From Pseudomonadota bacterium (GTDB lineage: Bacteria; Pseudomonadota; Gammaproteobacteria; Xanthomonadales; Xanthomonadaceae): DNA of 45,342 bases. A program made the translations under genes and the position numbers. The stretch covers positions 1 to 45,342 of the forward strand of contig CAUJIN010000062.1 of assembly GCA_963205495.1 (NCBI GenBank). The letters run 5' to 3'. Below the pieces are notes generated by a model. It made no database searches. It was not told where the DNA came from and saw nothing but the letters and a program-made list of their open reading frames with translations. Shown one piece after another: positions 41,856-45,342 of the stretch. How positions within the stretch are numbered: the stretch's first letter is position 1; every line of letters starts with the position of its first letter.

Positions 41856-42238
41856 GCGGCGCGATAGACCCAATGTCTTGAAACGAAAAAGCTGACGGCG
41901 GCCAGCGCGGCTTCCACCAGCGGCTTGGCGATCCAGGCGGCCTTGAGGCTGAGCTGGTCCTCGATGACCGCAAGGCCCAGCGTGCTAGCGCCGGTGAGGA
42001 GAACCCATGCGACCGCGAAGCGCAGCAGTTCCTCGCGCCCCAGGCGCGCCCCGGGCTTGCCGAAGGTGAAGCGGCCGTTGAGCCAGAAGCCGAGCATGGC
42101 TCCGCAGACGCGGCCGATCACATTGGCCAGGCCCAAGGCCAGCCCGACGCTGCTCAGGCCGATCGTCACCGCCGAGTCGAGGAGAAGCTGGATGCCGCCC
42201 ATGAGCAGAAACAGCGGAGCCTGGCGCAGCAGGCTCAT
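41852..42238 (-). CDS. GtrA-like flippase
   Basis: Product of 128 residues with four membrane helices and the GtrA/DPMS family pattern (ANVIGRVCGAMLGFWLNGRFTFGKPG; VSFFVSRHWVYR at the end). Members move polyprenyl-linked sugars across the inner membrane. Overlaps both neighbours by ATGA, the tightest form of coupling, and lies between the sugar-loading enzyme and a candidate sugar-transferring one, completing a synthase-flippase-transferase set. Confidence 0.9.
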   Translation of the reverse strand: MSLLRQAPLFLLMGGIQLLLDSAVTIGLSSVGLALGLANVIGRVCGAMLGFWLNGRFTFGKPGARLGREELLRFAVAWVLLTGASTLGLAVIEDQLSLKAAWIAKPLVEAALAAVSFFVSRHWVYRAA

Positions 42239-44262
42239 CGCGATTTCTCCTGCCTGGCCGGCATCCGCCACCACTCGGCCGGACCGACCGCGGAAAGCCG
42301 GCGCGCACCGGCGCGCTCCAGCGCCAGCAGCCGCACCGGAGCGGTCGATGAGCGCCTCACGATCACGTCGCTGGCGCCTTCCTCGCGCAGCAGGGCGACC
42401 CAGGCACTGCCATCGGGCACCGCGTCTGCGCGAATCGCCGCCTGCTGGAAATCGGGGTCGTACCAGACCGGCGCCCGCCCCTGCCTGCCGGCTTCGGCGA
42501 AATAGGAGTTGGCCTCGTCGAGGAACACCACGGCGCCTTCCGGTCCGCCCTGTTTGCGCAACTGCCGCATCAGCACGCGCTCGGGGGTGAAGGTGGAAAG
42601 CAGCGGGCGATCGGCCCCCAGCTTGCCCACGCTCATGCGCACCGCGCCGTTGGCGAGCATCCAGTGTCCGTTGGCCTGGAAAGCCAGATTGGCGAGGCAG
42701 ACCGAAACCAGGATCGCTCCGCCCAGTCGCGGCCGCTGCCGCAGCGCCGCAAGCGCCGCCACCGTGCCCAGCAGCACCATGCCCGGATAGGCATAGCGCA
42801 GGTATTGCAGGGCCAGCAGCGGAATCACCGTCAGCGCCAGCGCCACAGCCATGGCCATCCTCGTACCCGGGCGGAACAGGGCCAGCAGCGCCGCGCCGAC
42901 CAGCGCCAGCGCGCCGAATCCGCCCGCGCCCGCATGGCTTTCCAGGAATCTGCGCGTCTCGAAGGTCATGTCCCACAGCAGCATCGGGCCGAAGCCCGTC
43001 ACCCAGCGCGAATCGACCATGTTCGCGTCATGGAAAAAGGGAGAATGGAACCAGCCGTTGAACAGCGGCAGGAAGGGATTGCCGCTGATCGCCAGCGCAT
43101 AGACATAGCTGGGCGCAGCCAGGAACAGGAAGATTCCCGCCAGCGCGAGGATGCGCGGAACAGGCGGCCAGGGGAATCGCAGCACCGCCAGCAGCAGGAG
43201 GACGCCGGCGAGCGCCGCTGCAGTGAGCTTGAGCGCGAACAGGCCGCCGCCCAGGATGGCCAGCGCCACCCAGCCACCCCACTCCAGCCTCCGATGCTCC
43301 AGCACCAGCGCCATCAGCCAGGCCAGCAGCGCGGTCGTGGGCAGCTCGGTATGCATGCTGGCCAGCAGCGTGGTGGTGAGCGGAATGCTCGCGAACAGCG
43401 CGATCGCCAGCCAGCGCCCCCACGTCGGCGCGCCGAGTGCTCCGCCCAGCCGCCACAGTCCGCCGGCCGCCAGCGTCAGCCACAGCACGTTCACCGGCCC
43501 GCGTGCTTCGCTTCCTCCGATCAGCTGGGGCACCGCGTGCAGCACGTCCGAGGCCCACGGCGCCAGCGCCCAGACCTGGGTCGAAGGATCCAGCGGATAG
43601 AAGCCTTCCGTCTGCAGCTGCCAGGGCAGGCGCAGGTGATAGACCAGATCGTCGAACTGCATCGTCGGCAGCCAGGCTCCGGTGCTGGCAAGACCAAGCA
43701 GGACGACGCCGAAGGCCGCAGCCGACGGCGCGGCCGAGGTGGCCGCAGACCACGCCGCCCCGAACGCCTCGATCGAGCGCCCGATGGCCCTTCGCCGCCA
43801 CAGCGCCAGCCCCAGCGCGGCGCCCAGATAGACCGGCCCGTAGTGCAGCGGCAGCGGCAGCAGCCAGCCGATCGCGCCGGCGATGACCACCAGCCCGAGC
43901 GCGGCCTGCAGTCCGATCGATTCCCGCGGCGCGATCGCCGTTCCGACGGCCAGCGCCGCTGCGAGCAGCACGACCGTGGCCAGCATCGGGACCGGGCCGG
44001 CAAAGAGCACCAGACCCAGGCACCAGAGCGTGGCCAGCGCGCCAGCCAGCGAACGTCCGTAAAGACGGTGCGCCAACCAGGCCGCGCCCAGCGAGGCCAG
44101 CCCGATCGCCAGGCCTTCCAGCGCGCGCATGCTCGGAACCTGCTCCCAGAAACGGTAGTGCAGGGTGCCGATCAGCAGCAGCAGCGGCCCCAGCCAGAGA
44201 AGGGCACCGCCGACAAGGGTTTCGAGGCGTCCGGAAGACCGGAGCGGGGAGGCGGTTTCCAT
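42235..44262 (-). CDS. Polytopic membrane protein, probable GT-C glycosyltransferase
   Basis: Product of 675 residues from ATG 44262. About twelve hydrophobic segments between residues 20 and 540, then a soluble C-terminal domain (about 550-675). In a large extracytoplasmic loop stands [14 protein letters not shown], an acidic motif like the catalytic loop of GT-C/ArnT-type enzymes, but I cannot assign a family. By context it would take the sugar from the lipid carrier made and flipped by the next two genes and attach it to an outer glycan, lipid or protein (inference). First gene of the cassette, diverging from glmU with only 58 bases between starts. Confidence 0.7.
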   Translation of the reverse strand: METASPLRSSGRLETLVGGALLWLGPLLLLIGTLHYRFWEQVPSMRALEGLAIGLASLGAAWLAHRLYGRSLAGALATLWCLGLVLFAGPVPMLATVVLLAAALAVGTAIAPRESIGLQAALGLVVIAGAIGWLLPLPLHYGPVYLGAALGLALWRRRAIGRSIEAFGAAWSAATSAAPSAAAFGVVLLGLASTGAWLPTMQFDDLVYHLRLPWQLQTEGFYPLDPSTQVWALAPWASDVLHAVPQLIGGSEARGPVNVLWLTLAAGGLWRLGGALGAPTWGRWLAIALFASIPLTTTLLASMHTELPTTALLAWLMALVLEHRRLEWGGWVALAILGGGLFALKLTAAALAGVLLLLAVLRFPWPPVPRILALAGIFLFLAAPSYVYALAISGNPFLPLFNGWFHSPFFHDANMVDSRWVTGFGPMLLWDMTFETRRFLESHAGAGGFGALALVGAALLALFRPGTRMAMAVALALTVIPLLALQYLRYAYPGMVLLGTVAALAALRQRPRLGGAILVSVCLANLAFQANGHWMLANGAVRMSVGKLGADRPLLSTFTPERVLMRQLRKQGGPEGAVVFLDEANSYFAEAGRQGRAPVWYDPDFQQAAIRADAVPDGSAWVALLREEGASDVIVRRSSTAPVRLLALERAGARRLSAVGPAEWWRMPARQEKSR

Positions 44263-44320
44263 CCCGAATATGCTACACGTTCGCCCGCCGATAGAATGCA
44301 GGGATTGCTCCGGAGGTCGC

Positions 44321-45342
44321 ATGGCCAATGACTTGAACGTGGTGATCCTTGCCGCAGGCGAAGGCAAGAGGATGCGCTCGGACCTGCCCAAGGTGCTGCA
44401 GCCGGTCGCCGCACGCCCGATGCTGGCGCACGTCATAGACGCCGCACGCGCGCTGTTTCCGGCAGCCATCCACATCGTCCACGGGCACGGTGGCGCAGCC
44501 GTGCGAGCGGCCTTCGCCGATCAGTCCGACCTGCGCTGGGTCGAGCAGGCGCAGCGGCTGGGAACCGGCCACGCCGTGGCGCAGGCCATGCCCGGCATCG
44601 AAGACGGCGCACGCGTGCTGGTGCTCTACGGCGACGTGCCGCTGCTGCGACCGGAAACCCTGCGCGCGCTGCTGGCCGCCGAAGGTTCGCTCGCGGTGCT
44701 GGTGGCCGAACTGGACGACCCCACCGGCTACGGCCGCATCGTGCGCGATGCCGCAGGCCACGTTGCCGCCATCGTCGAGGAGCGCGACGCGCGCCCGGAA
44801 GAAAAGCGCATCCGCACCGTCAACACCGGCCTGGTCGCGGCCGAAGCCGGCGCGCTGCGCCGCTGGCTGGCGGCGCTTTCCAACCACAACGCCCAGGGCG
44901 AGTACTACCTCACCGACATCTTCGCCATGGCGGCCGCCGAATTCATTCCGGCGCGCATGGTGCCGGTATCCGATGCGCAGGAAATCGAGGGAGCCAACGA
45001 CCTGTTGCAGCTCGCCCGGCTCGAACGCGCCTTCCAGCTGCGCGCGGCGCGCGCGCTGTGCGCGCAGGGCGTACGCCTCATCGACCCCGCGCGCTTCGAC
45101 CAGCGCGGCAGCGTGCGGGTCGGGCGCGAGGTCGAGATCGACGTGGACGTGGTGCTGGAAGGGGACGTGGAGCTGGGCGACGGCGTGCGCATCGGCCCCT
45201 TCACCCGCCTGCGCGACGTGAAGCTCGGCCCGGGCACCCGGGTGAACGCGCACTGTGATCTGGAAGGCGTGACCACCGAAGGCGGCGCGCAGATCGGCCC
45301 CTACGCGCGCCTGCGCCCGGGCACGGAGCTGGCCGACGGCGC
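44321..45342 (+). CDS. glmU: Bifunctional N-acetylglucosamine-1-P uridyltransferase / glucosamine-1-P acetyltransferase (3' end outside window)
   Basis: ATG 44321 with GGAGG upstream; open to the window edge, 340 residues seen of about 455. N-terminal uridyltransferase domain: [21 protein letters not shown] (with the nucleotide-binding loop), [38 protein letters not shown]. From about 250 the left-handed beta-helix repeats of the acetyltransferase begin ([33 protein letters not shown]). It makes UDP-GlcNAc, two steps after GlmS. In E. coli it directly follows atpC and precedes glmS; here a sugar cassette separates it from atpC and glmS is 19 kb away. Confidence 0.97.
   Translation, partial: MANDLNVVILAAGEGKRMRSDLPKVLQPVAARPMLAHVIDAARALFPAAIHIVHGHGGAAVRAAFADQSDLRWVEQAQRLGTGHAVAQAMPGIEDGARVLVLYGDVPLLRPETLRALLAAEGSLAVLVAELDDPTGYGRIVRDAAGHVAAIVEERDARPEEKRIRTVNTGLVAAEAGALRRWLAALSNHNAQGEYYLTDIFAMAAAEFIPARMVPVSDAQEIEGANDLLQLARLERAFQLRAARALCAQGVRLIDPARFDQRGSVRVGREVEIDVDVVLEGDVELGDGVRIGPFTRLRDVKLGPGTRVNAHCDLEGVTTEGGAQIGPYARLRPGTELADG

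Overview
The window is GC-rich DNA from a gammaproteobacterium, most likely of the order Lysobacterales (Xanthomonadales). The clues are the ATP synthase operon atpIBEFHAGDC with AtpA and AtpD sequences close to the Xanthomonas type, secreted proteins with a DPIFKDGFEG motif, InlB-like repeats in a large surface protein, and short palindromic intergenic repeats. The assignment comes from reading the sequence; no database was searched.

Layout. 1-4060 (minus): a very large exported beta-helix protein, cut by the window edge, and a PAS-AraC regulator. 4273-8180 (plus): purD, then an M9 collagenase whose frame is broken by one TAA inside its zinc-binding motif, closed by a strong terminator. 8253-11574 (minus): an NfeD/SPFH membrane-protease-type pair and an ABC exporter. 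11729-12271 (plus): rluE.

12386-23453 (minus) is the accessory region: a five-gene island lying directly after the 3' end of glmS. In transcription order it holds an unrecognised 983-residue coiled-coil protein, an AlbA_2/HATPase protein, a type III methyltransferase (Mod), a class II Fic protein and a type III restriction subunit (Res). Its spacers carry operator-like repeats, and the mod-fic stretch is clearly richer in A+T than its surroundings. This is the best candidate for an undescribed (defence) system.

23729-25561 is glmS (minus). Divergent from it is a six-gene transport and signalling operon (25755-33117): membrane fusion protein, ABC ATPase, two FtsX/MacB-type permeases, an NtrC-type regulator and its histidine kinase. 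In front of it stands a textbook sigma-54 promoter with an upstream palindromic enhancer and an IHF-like site, so the operon probably activates itself through its own regulator.

33357-40771 is the complete ATP synthase operon. Three of its spacers (A-G, G-D, D-C) hold one family of inverted repeats whose arms are built from tandem 7-base units; the atpE-atpF spacer has two strong hairpins and another hairpin spans the atpA stop codon. A terminator follows atpC.

40875-44262 (minus) is a three-gene cassette with ATGA overlaps: a family 2 glycosyltransferase, a GtrA-type flippase and a polytopic membrane protein resembling GT-C glycosyltransferases. It separates atpC from glmU (44321 to the window edge).
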